A DNA stretch of 64,000 nucleotides from Candidatus Borkfalkia stercoripullorum (GTDB lineage Bacteria; Bacillota; Clostridia; Christensenellales; Borkfalkiaceae), in contig DWXC01000022.1 in NCBI GenBank assembly GCA_019119395.1, positions 1 to 64,000 on the forward strand, read 5' to 3'. The notes below the pieces were generated by a model. The model was not told the DNA's origin. It was given only the letters and a program-made list of their open reading frames with translations, and searched no databases. A program made the position numbers and the translations under genes. This document shows positions 35,401-44,201 of the stretch, piece by piece (the stretch's first letter is position 1; each line of letters begins with the position of its first letter).

Positions 35401-37710
35401 ATGACCCTTTCGGCATTCCCTCTTAAAGACGTGACGATCGAAGACGAGTATTCGCGCAACGCCTATGCCAAGGAGCGGGCGTATCTTCTTTCTTTGGAAG
35501 AGGGCAGGCTCCTTGCGGGGTTTTACGAAAACGCGGGGCTGCCCGCGCCCTTTTCCCGTTACGGCGGGTGGGAAAATTCCCTCATTGCGGGGCATACCCT
35601 CGGGCACTACATGACGGCGCTCGCCCAGGCGTATGCCAACCCCGCGACGCCCGAAAACGAGCGCGGACTGTTCCTGCAAAGGGCGCAGAACATAGCCGAA
35701 GCGCTTTCCGACTGTCAGAAAAACAGCAGGGGCGGGCAGGGATTCATCTGGGGCGCGCTGCCCGCGGCGGGCGGCGCCGAGGCGCAGTTCGACAACGTGG
35801 AGGCGGGCAAAACCAACATCGTGCGCGAGGCGTGGGTGCCCTGGTATACGATGCACAAACTCATCGCGGGGCTCTGCGACATTTATCTTCTGACGGGTAC
35901 GCAGCGTGCGAAAGAAGTCGCTTCCGCCCTCGGCGACTGGGTGTTCGCGCGCGTTTCCCGATGGGACGGCGAAACGCAGAGGCGCGTGCTGTCCGTCGAA
36001 TACGGCGGCATGAACGACTGCCTTTATACCCTGTATTCGATCACGGGTAAGCCCGAACACGCCCTCGCCGCGCACGTTTTCGACGAGGAAGCGCTTTTCG
36101 ACGCCGTGCTCGAAGGAAAAAAAGACTGCCTGAAAGACAAGCACGCCAATACCGCGATCCCCAAGATCCTTGGCGCGCTCAACCGCTATCTGACCCTGCA
36201 TAACAGGTCGTTCGGCGGAGAGACCGTGGACGCGTCGCGCTATCTCGACGTCGCCAAGGCGTTCTGGCAGATCGTAACGGAGCGCCATACCTATGCTACG
36301 GGCGGCAATTCGGAGTGGGAGCATTTCGGGCCCGACTACGTGCTTGACGGCGAGCGAACCAACTGTAACTGCGAAACGTGCAACGCGTACAACATGCTCA
36401 AACTCTCCCGGGGCCTGTTCTGCGTTACGGGCGAAAAAAAATATACCGACTTTTACGAAAACGCCTATATCAATTCCATACTCTCTTCACAAAATCCCGA
36501 AACGGGCATGACGACGTACTTCCAGCCCATGGCGAGCGGGTTTTTCAAGGTCTACGGCGAACCGTTCACAAAATTCTGGTGCTGTACGGGCAGCGGCATG
36601 GAAAGTTTTACCAAACTCGGCGACAGCATTTTTTACCGCGCGGAGGGCGCGCTGTATATCGAACTGTATTTTTCCGCGCATATCCGTACGGATGCGTTCG
36701 AAGGGGTGCTGGAAGCGGATTTTCCCTTCTCCGACACCGCAAAATTCACCCTTTTGCGCGCGGACGCACCTCTCAAAGTGTATTTCCGCGTGCCGTTTTG
36801 GGCAAAGCGGGGCGCAGAGGTGCAGAAAAACGGCCAGCGTGTGAAGGCGCGCGCGGAGGACGGGCACGTTTCGGCGGAAATGCGCGCGGGCGATACGGTG
36901 CTGGTGCGCCTGCCCGAGGAGGTGACCGCGGAAAACCTGCCCGACGCGGAAAATTGTTACGCTTTCCGCTACGGGGCGGCGGTGCTTTCGGCCGATCTCG
37001 GCACAAAAGACATGACGACGGCGCAGACGGGCGTCGAGGTCACCATTCCCGAAAGAAAGATCGTAAAGACGGAGCGGCTGTATTTCCCGTCCGTCAGGGC
37101 GTTTCTGGCGGATCTCCCCGCACATTTTAAAAAAGAAGGGGAAAAATTCGTGCTGACGGGCGCGGACATTCCGCTCACGTTCTCTCCCCACTTCGAACGG
37201 TATAAAGAGCGCTACGGCATTTACTGGTATCTCGAAGAGGGCGCGCGCCGCCCCGAAACGTACGACGGGCGCGAACTTGCCGATACCGTCCGGCCCGGTT
37301 ACGGCCAGTACGAAAACGACGCCCTGCACGGCATGCAGGAAGAAAAAACCCGCGGCGTGACGGACGACGGCACTTACCGCTATGCCGAAGCGGGCGGCTA
37401 TTTCGCGTACGACATGGCGGTTCTGCCCGAAAAAAAGAATACTTTGCAGATACGCCTGCGCGCGGAGGACAACGGCAAGCCGCTGCGCGTAAAGGTCGGC
37501 GGACGGTTGCTTTTTGACGAACGGCTTCTGTACACGCAGGGGGAAGCGGAATACGTGCGCGAGATCGGAATCCCCGCCGAAATCGCCTCGTCCGCCGCAC
37601 AAAAGCCGGCGGGCGGCAAAACGCACCGCGTACTGCCCGTGCGCTTCGAGGGGGCGGAAAGCGAACCCTCCGCGCGCGTCTGCGGCTTTATCCGCATTTA
37701 TGCGGAATAA
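35401..37710 (+). CDS. Beta-L-arabinofuranosidase, GH127 family
   Basis: Retaining enzyme releasing L-arabinofuranose from beta-linked arabino-oligosaccharides (plant extensin and arabinan side chains). The 769-residue protein starts at 35401 after AAGGAG. Zinc-thiolate site residues fit HypBA1-type enzymes: Glu325 and Cys327 in CETCNAYN, and Cys394-Cys395 in FWCCTGSGMESF, where the first Cys of the pair is the nucleophile. GGWENSLIAGHTLGHYM near the N-terminus is typical. No signal peptide, so the enzyme is cytoplasmic. It is monocistronic between cysS and mnmG. The importer for its substrate is not adjacent. Confidence 0.9.
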   Translation: MTLSAFPLKDVTIEDEYSRNAYAKERAYLLSLEEGRLLAGFYENAGLPAPFSRYGGWENSLIAGHTLGHYMTALAQAYANPATPENERGLFLQRAQNIAEALSDCQKNSRGGQGFIWGALPAAGGAEAQFDNVEAGKTNIVREAWVPWYTMHKLIAGLCDIYLLTGTQRAKEVASALGDWVFARVSRWDGETQRRVLSVEYGGMNDCLYTLYSITGKPEHALAAHVFDEEALFDAVLEGKKDCLKDKHANTAIPKILGALNRYLTLHNRSFGGETVDASRYLDVAKAFWQIVTERHTYATGGNSEWEHFGPDYVLDGERTNCNCETCNAYNMLKLSRGLFCVTGEKKYTDFYENAYINSILSSQNPETGMTTYFQPMASGFFKVYGEPFTKFWCCTGSGMESFTKLGDSIFYRAEGALYIELYFSAHIRTDAFEGVLEADFPFSDTAKFTLLRADAPLKVYFRVPFWAKRGAEVQKNGQRVKARAEDGHVSAEMRAGDTVLVRLPEEVTAENLPDAENCYAFRYGAAVLSADLGTKDMTTAQTGVEVTIPERKIVKTERLYFPSVRAFLADLPAHFKKEGEKFVLTGADIPLTFSPHFERYKERYGIYWYLEEGARRPETYDGRELADTVRPGYGQYENDALHGMQEEKTRGVTDDGTYRYAEAGGYFAYDMAVLPEKKNTLQIRLRAEDNGKPLRVKVGGRLLFDERLLYTQGEAEYVREIGIPAEIASSAAQKPAGGKTHRVLPVRFEGAESEPSARVCGFIRIYAE

Positions 37711-37766
37711 AGGTTGAGGTGCTTGCGGATATAGAGTATCTGCAAAAAATTTTCGGCGGCAATTTA

Positions 37767-37804
37767 AAAACGCGCGAAAGCGGTATACCGCTTTCGCGCG
37801 TTTT
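37767..37804. terminator. Bidirectional terminator between GH127 gene and mnmG
   Basis: Perfect 38-nt palindrome (arms AAAACGCGCGAAAGCGGTA / its complement) with T runs on both sides. Confidence 0.9.
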
Positions 37805-37819
37805 GTTTTTCACGTTCTG

Positions 37820-39694
37820 CTATTTTTTATGTTTTAAGGAAAGGTACACCATCAAAACGGCGATGTCCGCGGGGTTCACGCCCGAAATGCGCCCCGCCTG
37901 CCCGAGGTTTTCGGGGCGTATTTTGTTGAGTTTCTGCCGCGCCTCCAACCGCAGGCCGTCGATCTTTTCGTAGTCGATGTCGGCGGGCAGTTTTCTGTCT
38001 TCCAGCGCTTTCGCCTTTTCGATCTGTTCCAAGCCGCGCTTGATATAGCCTTCGTACTTTACGTCGATGACTGCCGTCTCTATGTCCGCGCGGTTTCTCC
38101 CCCGTAAAATGCCGAAGTGTTCTATTATGTCCTTCGGATCGATGGCGCGGCGGATCATGTCGGCATAACTGATGCCGCCGAACAGCGTTTCGAACCCGTG
38201 CGCGCGCATAAAACTTTCCGCCTCTTTGGGCGATACGCGCGTATCCAGTTCGGCGCGGATCTCTTCCACCGCCTTTTTGCGTTCGAGCGTGCGAAGGCAG
38301 CGCTTTTTCGTCGCCAATCCCGCCCTGTAACCGAGTTCGGTCAGGCGGAAATCCGCATTGTCCTGCCGCAGCTGTATGCGGTATTCCGCGCGCGAGGTCA
38401 TCATGCGGTAGGGCTCGTTCGTGCCCTTTGTCACGAGGTCGTCGATGAGCACGCCGATATACGCCTGATCCCGCCTTAAAATGAGCGGGGGCAGCCCGCG
38501 CAGTTTGAGGGACGCGTTCAGTCCCGCGATCAGCCCCTGCGCCGCGGCCTCTTCGTAGCCGCTCGTGCCGTTGATCTGCCCCGCCGTGTACAGGTTTTCG
38601 ATCTTTTTGAATTCGAGGGTGGGGTACACGTCGAGGGTATCGATGCAGTCGTATTCGATGGCGTAGGCGTAGCGCATGATCTTCACGTTTTCCAAGCCCT
38701 CTATGGAGCGGTACATCTCCCGCTGTACGTCGTGGGGAAGGGAAGAGGACATGCCCTGCACATACACCTCGTTCGAATTTGCGCATTCGGGTTCGAGGAA
38801 TATCTGATGCCGCTCCTTGTCGGCAAAGCGCACCACTTTGTCCTCGATGGAAGGGCAGTAGCGCGGCCCCGTGCCCTTTATGACGCCCGAATAGAGGGGA
38901 GAGCGGTGCAGGTTCGCGCGGATGATGTCGTGCGTCTTTTGGTTGGTATAGGTCAGGTAGCAGGGCTTTTGTTTTTGCGGCACGCGCTTTGAAAGGAAAG
39001 AAAAAGGATAAATATCCGTTTCGCCGCGCTGAATTTCGAGTTTTGCATAGTCGATGGTGCGCCCGTCCACGCGCGCGGGCGTACCCGTTTTAAACCGCCG
39101 CACGTTGAAGCCGAGGTCGATGAGGTTCTGCGTTAAAAGGTTCGCGGGCGCAAACCCGTTCGGCCCGGAGCTTTGCTTGTATTCTCCCGCGACGACTTCG
39201 CCTTTCAGGTACACGCCCGTGGCAAGAACGACCGCTTTCGCGGTGATCACTTCGCCCACGGCCGTCTTTACGCCCGAAACTTTGCCGTTTTCCACGAGTA
39301 TTTCCGCCGCTTCGCCCTGCAGAATGGAAAGGTTTTTTGTGTTTTCGAGCACCTGCTTCATGCGCGCGTGGTATGCGTGCTTGTCCGACTGCGAGCGCAG
39401 GCTCTGCACCGCCGCGCCCTTGCCCGTATTCAGCATGCGGATCTGGAGCGCGGTCTTGTCGGCGTTGATGCCCATTTCTCCCCCGAGCGCGTCTATCTCG
39501 CGCACGAGGTGCCCCTTCGCCGTGCCGCCGACGGAAGGATTGCACGCCATAAAAGAGATGCTGTCGAGGTTGAGCGTCAGCATCAAAGTCTTTATGCCCG
39601 TGCGGGCGAGTGCGAGGGCGGCTTCCGCGCCCGCGTGCCCCGCGCCTACGACCACGGCGTCGTATTCGGTTGTGTAAAATCGATTTGTGATCAT
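37820..39694 (-). CDS. mnmG: tRNA uridine 5-carboxymethylaminomethyl modification enzyme
   Basis: FAD-dependent partner of MnmE that modifies wobble U34 of certain tRNAs. From the ATG at 39694 the protein has 624 residues with the Rossmann motif GAGHAG at 17-22, CNPSVGGTAKGHLVREIDALGG near 50, and the C-terminal GidA helical domain. The frame is open upstream to 39739 with a GTG, but the shorter form matches the family start (MITNRFYTTEYDAVVVGAGHAG). No strong ribosome binding site precedes either start. It lies downstream of dnaA on the same strand, with a hairpin between them. Confidence 0.94.
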   Translation of the reverse strand: MITNRFYTTEYDAVVVGAGHAGAEAALALARTGIKTLMLTLNLDSISFMACNPSVGGTAKGHLVREIDALGGEMGINADKTALQIRMLNTGKGAAVQSLRSQSDKHAYHARMKQVLENTKNLSILQGEAAEILVENGKVSGVKTAVGEVITAKAVVLATGVYLKGEVVAGEYKQSSGPNGFAPANLLTQNLIDLGFNVRRFKTGTPARVDGRTIDYAKLEIQRGETDIYPFSFLSKRVPQKQKPCYLTYTNQKTHDIIRANLHRSPLYSGVIKGTGPRYCPSIEDKVVRFADKERHQIFLEPECANSNEVYVQGMSSSLPHDVQREMYRSIEGLENVKIMRYAYAIEYDCIDTLDVYPTLEFKKIENLYTAGQINGTSGYEEAAAQGLIAGLNASLKLRGLPPLILRRDQAYIGVLIDDLVTKGTNEPYRMMTSRAEYRIQLRQDNADFRLTELGYRAGLATKKRCLRTLERKKAVEEIRAELDTRVSPKEAESFMRAHGFETLFGGISYADMIRRAIDPKDIIEHFGILRGRNRADIETAVIDVKYEGYIKRGLEQIEKAKALEDRKLPADIDYEKIDGLRLEARQKLNKIRPENLGQAGRISGVNPADIAVLMVYLSLKHKK

Positions 39695-39734
39695 AATGTT
39701 TTCGAAATTTGCCCCGAGGGCAGAAAAGTGCAAT

Positions 39735-39772
39735 CGCACAAATCTCGGAATATGCTTTCCGGGATTTGTGCG
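39735..39772 (-). terminator. Hairpin between dnaA and mnmG
   Basis: 16-bp stem with one mismatch: 39735-39750 with 39757-39772. On the minus strand a weak T-rich tail (ATTGCACTTTT) follows, so it may terminate or attenuate dnaA transcripts. Confidence 0.65.
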
Positions 39773-39779
39773 AAATAAG

Positions 39780-41129
39780 TCATTGTTTAAGGATCATGTT
39801 GCGTATGTCTTCCACTTCTTTGGCGATGCGGTCGTTCACCTTGATCAGGTTGGTGATCTTCTCGCGCGAGTGTATCACGGTGGTGTGGTCTCTGCCGCCG
39901 AGCGCTTCGCCTATGGAAACGAGGGGGATGTTCATGATCTCGCACATGAGGTACGCGCAGATCTGCCGCGGCTGCACGAGTTCTTTTTTCTTGCTTTTGC
40001 CCAAAAGGTTCTCGCGGCTGATTTTATAAAAGAAACAGATGCTGCCGATGATCTTGTCCGCCGTGACCGTTTCGTGCTCTTCGCTCACCGCTTCGCGCAG
40101 CGCCGTCATGGCAAGTTCCATGGTCACGGGCTGCTCGTGCAGTTTGCTCGCGAACACCACTTTCGTCAGCCTGCCTTCCAATGTCCTCACGTCCGTACCC
40201 GAGTCGCGCGCCAGAAATTCGAGCACGTCGGGCGGAACGATCGCCTTGCGCTCGAACGCTTTCTGTTTGAGGATGGCGATCTTCGTTTCCGTGTCGGGCG
40301 GCTGTATGTCGGCGATCAGCCCGCCTTCGAAACGGGTGCGCAGCCGCTCTTCGAGGGTGGCGATCTCCTTCGGCGGCACGTCCGAGGTGAGAACGACCTG
40401 CTTGTTTTCCGCCTGCAGGGCGTTGAAGGTATGGAAGAGTTCTTCCTGTACCGCCTGTTTGTTGGCGAGGAACTGCACGTCGTCGATGAGCAGCACGTCC
40501 ACGTTGCGGTAGCGGTTGCGGAACTTCGCCTGCAGATCGCGGCTGTTGCCCCCCTTGAGGTAGATCGAGTCGATGAATTCGTTGATAAACTTCTCGCACG
40601 CCGTGTAAAGCACGCGCAGGGAGGGCTTGTGCAGGTTGAGGTAGTTCACGATGGATTGCAGAAGGTGCGTTTTACCCAGCCCCGAAGCGCCGTAGATGTA
40701 GAGGGGGTTGAAAACCGCGCCCGGGTTTTTCGCCACCGACTGCGCCGCCGCGAACACGAATTCGTTGCTCTTGCCCGCAACGAACGATTCGAAGGTGAAG
40801 CGCGGGTCTACCGCGACGGGCGTATAATCTTCGTCGAATTCCTCTTCGTCGGGGCGGTAATAGGGCTCGTCGCTGCCTTCCACCATCAGCACGAAGTCTG
40901 TGATGCCCGTGTCCGCTTTCGTAATCGCCGCTTTGATCTTGTCTTTGAGCTGATGTACGATGGTCTTTGCGAAAAATTCTGTGTCCGTTTTCAGCACGAT
41001 GCGCGTCCCGTCGATGTCGACGGGTTTCAGGCCGGAAATGTAGGTGGTGTATGTGATGTGCGCGAGCGTCTGTTCAAGATTCTCTCGGATCGCTTTCCAT
41101 AAAATTTCGTACTGATTGTTTTCGGACAT
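39780..41129 (-). CDS. dnaA: Chromosomal replication initiator protein DnaA
   Basis: AAA+ initiator that binds oriC and opens it. The 449-residue protein has DnaA domain I at the N-terminus, Walker A GASGLGKTHLLQS near residues 150-161, Walker B with LLIDDVQFL, and the C-terminal DNA-binding signature GGRDHTTVIHS. I use the ATG at 41129 (CAGAGG just upstream). The open frame extends much further upstream without family similarity. It is divergent from recF, and dnaN is not between them. Confidence 0.96.
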   Translation of the reverse strand: MSENNQYEILWKAIRENLEQTLAHITYTTYISGLKPVDIDGTRIVLKTDTEFFAKTIVHQLKDKIKAAITKADTGITDFVLMVEGSDEPYYRPDEEEFDEDYTPVAVDPRFTFESFVAGKSNEFVFAAAQSVAKNPGAVFNPLYIYGASGLGKTHLLQSIVNYLNLHKPSLRVLYTACEKFINEFIDSIYLKGGNSRDLQAKFRNRYRNVDVLLIDDVQFLANKQAVQEELFHTFNALQAENKQVVLTSDVPPKEIATLEERLRTRFEGGLIADIQPPDTETKIAILKQKAFERKAIVPPDVLEFLARDSGTDVRTLEGRLTKVVFASKLHEQPVTMELAMTALREAVSEEHETVTADKIIGSICFFYKISRENLLGKSKKKELVQPRQICAYLMCEIMNIPLVSIGEALGGRDHTTVIHSREKITNLIKVNDRIAKEVEDIRNMILKQ

Positions 41130-41332
41130 AATTACCTCTGAACACTTTATCTTTTTTCGTAAATTTGCTATAATAATAACCGCAGTATGCAAAAAACCGC
41201 GCCTTATCCCGCGTTTTTTCGCCGTTTGAGCAAATATTCTCCCGCCATATACGCGCGGGGCGGCTTTGCGCCCCGCAGGTATGTATCCCATTATAATATA
41301 AATCGCAGAGAAAATCAAATCAAAACAAAGAG
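41130..41332. other. Divergent dnaA/recF intergenic region
   Basis: About 200 bp with an AT-rich right part (TATAAT at 41292-41297, a likely -10 for recF) and a hairpin GCGGGGCG/CGCCCCGC at 41256-41277. A second hairpin of AAAAAACCGCG type lies near 41190-41215. No clear DnaA-box cluster (TTATCCACA) is visible. Confidence 0.55.
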
Positions 41333-42430
41333 ATGAAAATAAAAAATCTGTACCTCAAAAATTTCAGGAATTACCGAGAGGAAACTTTTACCTTCGAGGG
41401 CGGGCTGAACGTGCTTTACGGCAGGAACGCGCAGGGCAAGACCAACTGCGCCGAGGCCGTGTTTTATCTCTGCACGGGCACGTCGCCGCGCGCGAGGAAG
41501 GAAAAGCAGCTCATCCGCACGGGGGAAGCCGCCGCATTCGTGCGGGCGGACGCGGAGAGCCGTTTCGGCACGGTGCGCATCGAAGCGGATATTTACGAAA
41601 ACAGGCGCGAGATCCGCGTCAACGGCATGAAGATCGGCAAAAACGCCGACCTTTTGGGCAACATCAACGGCGTGTTTTTCAGCCCCGCGGAACTCCGCCT
41701 CGTGCAGGACGGGCCGGACGAGCGCAGGCGGTTTCTGAACGTTTCCATATCGCAGCTTTCCAAAAGTTACTATACGGCGCTCATACGCTACAACAAGATC
41801 CTCGAACAGCGCAACGCGCTCCTCAAAAACCGCGACCTCGGAACGGTGTTCGAAACGCTGCCCGTGTGGGACGCGCAGCTCTGCCGCTATGCCGCCGAGA
41901 TCGCCGAAAAGCGGCAGGATTTTATCCGCGAACTCGCGCCGCTCGCGTCCGAAATGCACGCTTATCTTACAGACGGTGCGGAAAAACTGGACGTTTCTTC
42001 CGAAAAGAAGTACCCGCAGACCAAAGAGGAGATCGAAAAAAAACTTTCCGAAGAGTTCGCCGGGAACTACGAGCGCGACGTGCGCCTGGGCTTTACCGCG
42101 TCCGGCCCGCACAGAGACGATCTGAAAATACTCATCGGCGGGGAAGAGGCGCGCGTGTTCGGCTCGCAGGGGCAGGCGCGCACGGCGGCGCTGTCGCTCA
42201 AACTCGCGGAACTTGAAATTTTCAAAAAGCATGCGGGCGAATATCCCGTTCTCATCCTCGACGACGTGCTCAGCGAACTCGACCTGCCGCGCCGGCGCAA
42301 ACTCGTTGCCCGTCTCGGCGAGGTACAGACCCTGCTCACCTGCACGCATGCGGAAAAAGTACTCTTCGGCAAGGCGGTCAACAAGATCCGCATCGCCGAC
42401 GGGAAGATCAAACGGCAAACCGAAAAATAA
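41333..42430 (+). CDS. recF: DNA replication and repair protein RecF
   Basis: SMC-like ATPase that helps load RecA at gaps. The 365-residue protein has Walker A GRNAQGKTN (residues 30-38, Lys35), a helical middle part and the C-terminal signature FTASGPHRDDL...GSQGQARTAALSLKLAEL, followed by Walker B LILDDVLSELD. Ribosome binding site AAGAG is weak but close to the ATG. It is transcribed away from dnaA and followed by a small gene with its own hairpin structure between. Confidence 0.95.
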   Translation: MKIKNLYLKNFRNYREETFTFEGGLNVLYGRNAQGKTNCAEAVFYLCTGTSPRARKEKQLIRTGEAAAFVRADAESRFGTVRIEADIYENRREIRVNGMKIGKNADLLGNINGVFFSPAELRLVQDGPDERRRFLNVSISQLSKSYYTALIRYNKILEQRNALLKNRDLGTVFETLPVWDAQLCRYAAEIAEKRQDFIRELAPLASEMHAYLTDGAEKLDVSSEKKYPQTKEEIEKKLSEEFAGNYERDVRLGFTASGPHRDDLKILIGGEEARVFGSQGQARTAALSLKLAELEIFKKHAGEYPVLILDDVLSELDLPRRRKLVARLGEVQTLLTCTHAEKVLFGKAVNKIRIADGKIKRQTEK

Positions 42431-42462
42431 GGAAAAAAGCGGGGGAGCTCCCGTTTTTTCCG
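42431..42462 (+). terminator. Terminator after recF
   Basis: GGAAAAAAGCGGG / CCCGTTTTTTCC imperfect stem, central GGAGCTCC, T run at 42454-42459. Confidence 0.8.
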
Positions 42463-42591
42463 TATTACGGAAATCGGGAATAAACGCATGAAAAATTTTG
42501 CTACAATCATAATTGGGGCGAAACAGCGGGAAGTCCCAAAATGCGGCCGCCGCATCTGCTTGCGGGCGGCTTACGCAAAGGAGGAGAATGG

Positions 42592-42798
42592 ATGAAAAAG
42601 ATGAACGCAAGGGAGACGCTTCTGTATTTGGCGGAGTTGTTGACGGCATATCTCGAAGAGCTGCGCTCTGCCGCAAAGGACGGGTTCGCTTACGGGGAAA
42701 AGACGGCGTACACGGAATGCCTGGAAATCGTGCAGCTGTGGGACGAAGCAGCCGTGAACGGGTTGGATTACAAGATCGAAAAACGGTATCCTCTATAA
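42592..42798 (+). CDS. Small protein of unknown function
   Basis: A 68-residue protein (MKKMNARETLLYLAELLTAYLEELR...) with a perfect ribosome binding site AAAGGAGGAG (42578-42586) before the ATG at 42592. Helical and amphipathic, weakly acidic, with three Tyr-x-Glu segments (AYLEEL, AYGEKT, AYTECLE). The strong ribosome binding site and start support it being real. No family recognised. It lies downstream of recF where some Firmicutes carry small replication-associated genes. Confidence 0.6.
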   Translation: MKKMNARETLLYLAELLTAYLEELRSAAKDGFAYGEKTAYTECLEIVQLWDEAAVNGLDYKIEKRYPL

Positions 42799-42830
42799 AC
42801 GGCCGTTCGGTCGCCATGCAAAACGAGCAC

Positions 42831-42840
42831 GGGGGGGGGG
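42831..42840 (+). repeat. G10 homopolymer
   Basis: A run of ten G residues just downstream of the small gene. It may be a slippage hot spot or simply low complexity. Confidence 0.8.
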
Positions 42841-42881
42841 AGCAGAGCCCGCCGCCGTAAAACCGGCTTCGGCCATGCGCC

Positions 42882-42922
42882 GCGGGCGGGACGCTTTCAG
42901 CGTCCCGCCCGCATTTTTTTTG
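42882..42922 (+). terminator. Strong terminator downstream of the small gene
   Basis: 14-bp stem GCGGGCGGGACGCT/AGCGTCCCGCCCGC, then T9. Confidence 0.9.
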
Positions 42923-43076
42923 CAAAATTTTACCGCCCGGAGAGCGTTGCCCGCATTTTTGCGGGAGCATAGAGAAAAGTGGTGCTTTTGTGGAGAATTG
43001 TGCCTTGTTTCATCGGCACAAAAGGGATTATAATATAAGAGACTGCGATTTTGCGCCGGCGAGAAGCCCGCCGGGC

Positions 43077-43970
43077 TCATGTTTGTTCCGCGCGCGTTGT
43101 TTCGGGCGCGGCGTGCGCTTTTCTGTATTCGGACGGGGTTTTCCCGAATTTCTTTTTAAAGTTATGGTTGAACGAACTGACGCTGTCGTAATAGATATCG
43201 TTGGAAATTTCCAGAATTTGTCTGTCGGTCGTGCGCAGAAGTTTTTTCGCGTAGACGAGTTTGAGTTCGTTTATGTATTGCAGCAGCGTCTGCCCCGTAT
43301 AAAATTTGAACAGGGTGGTCAGGCGGGAATAACTGTAAGGGGTCTGCCTGGCGAGCTCGCGGACGGACATCGCGAACCGATAGGGGGAATTCAGGTAGGA
43401 AATGAAGTCGTTCAGCCAGTCGGGATAGGAGGATATGTTGTTCATCCTCTTTTCGAGCAGCACGAGAAAAAGGCGGTTGATGACGATGGTGGAGATCGTC
43501 TGATACTTGTCCTTGGGCTGCATCTGCGCGGTCAGACAGCATTCGATCGCATAATCGACCAGTTCGCCGTCTATGGTAAAGGAAAGGTTGGCGTCGCTTT
43601 TGCGCACGTCGTAACCGTGCCCGTAGGCGGACGAGAGTTTTGCGAACAGTTCGTCCGTGAATACGAAGGTGATCGACTGGTAATCTTTATGGTCTTTGTC
43701 CGCATAGGTGAGTTTATGCTTGTCCTCCGGGCGGACAAGCCATACGTCTCCCTTGGTGAGCACCTTTTCCTTGCCGTTGATCGTATGCAGGATGCGCCCG
43801 CTGGTCACGAGCAGGATCTCCCAGTGCGCGTGGGTATGTTCCACGGGGTATTCGACGTTGTTCCAGTTGAAAGCGGCGTCGAGCGAGTCGAACGGGCAGC
43901 TCAATTTCCATGTGGCCTTTGCGGGCATGCTTCCGATCGGCCTGTAGATCGGTTCACGTTTTTTGTTCAT
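43077..43970 (-). CDS. AraC-family transcriptional regulator (locus regulator 1)
   Basis: A 297-residue regulator. Residues 1-100 form a cupin sensor (HTHAHWEILLVTSGRILHTINGKEKVLTKGDVWLVRPEDKHKL), 100-190 a linker, and about 195-290 the double helix-turn-helix (FAMSVRELARQTPYSYSRL; ILEISNDIYYDSVSSFNHNFKKKFGKTPSEYR). The ATG at 43970 has no Shine-Dalgarno and lies 6 nt after a TATAAT, so the mRNA is probably leaderless. It is divergent from the LppM-like/permease operon and likely its activator. Confidence 0.9.
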   Translation of the reverse strand: MNKKREPIYRPIGSMPAKATWKLSCPFDSLDAAFNWNNVEYPVEHTHAHWEILLVTSGRILHTINGKEKVLTKGDVWLVRPEDKHKLTYADKDHKDYQSITFVFTDELFAKLSSAYGHGYDVRKSDANLSFTIDGELVDYAIECCLTAQMQPKDKYQTISTIVINRLFLVLLEKRMNNISSYPDWLNDFISYLNSPYRFAMSVRELARQTPYSYSRLTTLFKFYTGQTLLQYINELKLVYAKKLLRTTDRQILEISNDIYYDSVSSFNHNFKKKFGKTPSEYRKAHAAPETTRAEQT

Positions 43971-43976
43971 GTTTAC

Positions 43977-44005
43977 ATTATAAACAAGGAGACGGGCAAA
44001 GTCAA
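43977..44005 (-). promoter_or_regulatory. Promoter of AraC regulator 1 (leaderless start)
   Basis: Minus strand TTGACT (44005-44000), 17-bp spacer, TATAAT (43982-43977); the ATG begins 6 nt further on. Confidence 0.7.
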
Positions 44006-44096
44006 GCCTTTGGACGTTTTGCAATAAAATCACGCGAAAAATAAGGCAATTACGGCTTAAATAGTAATTTTTTACAAGAATATAAAATATTTCGAC

Positions 44097-44125
44097 TTGA
44101 AAACGCATTTTGCCCAAGTTTTAAT
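44097..44125 (+). promoter_or_regulatory. Promoter of the transport operon
   Basis: TTGAAA 44097-44102, 17-bp spacer, TTTAAT 44120-44125, 76 nt ahead of the 44202 gene, whose ribosome binding site is GGAGG. Confidence 0.55.
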
Positions 44126-44201
44126 AGAAGAGGAAAACGGGTTCACCTTTGCGGCGGGCGCGCTTGCCGTTTTACGGAATGCGATTGAGACGGGAGGAAG
44201 G

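Noticed and set aside
41130-41332. oriC
   Set aside because: No DnaA-box cluster could be seen by eye, only AT-rich sequence and hairpins; a promoter/hairpin reading is sufficient.
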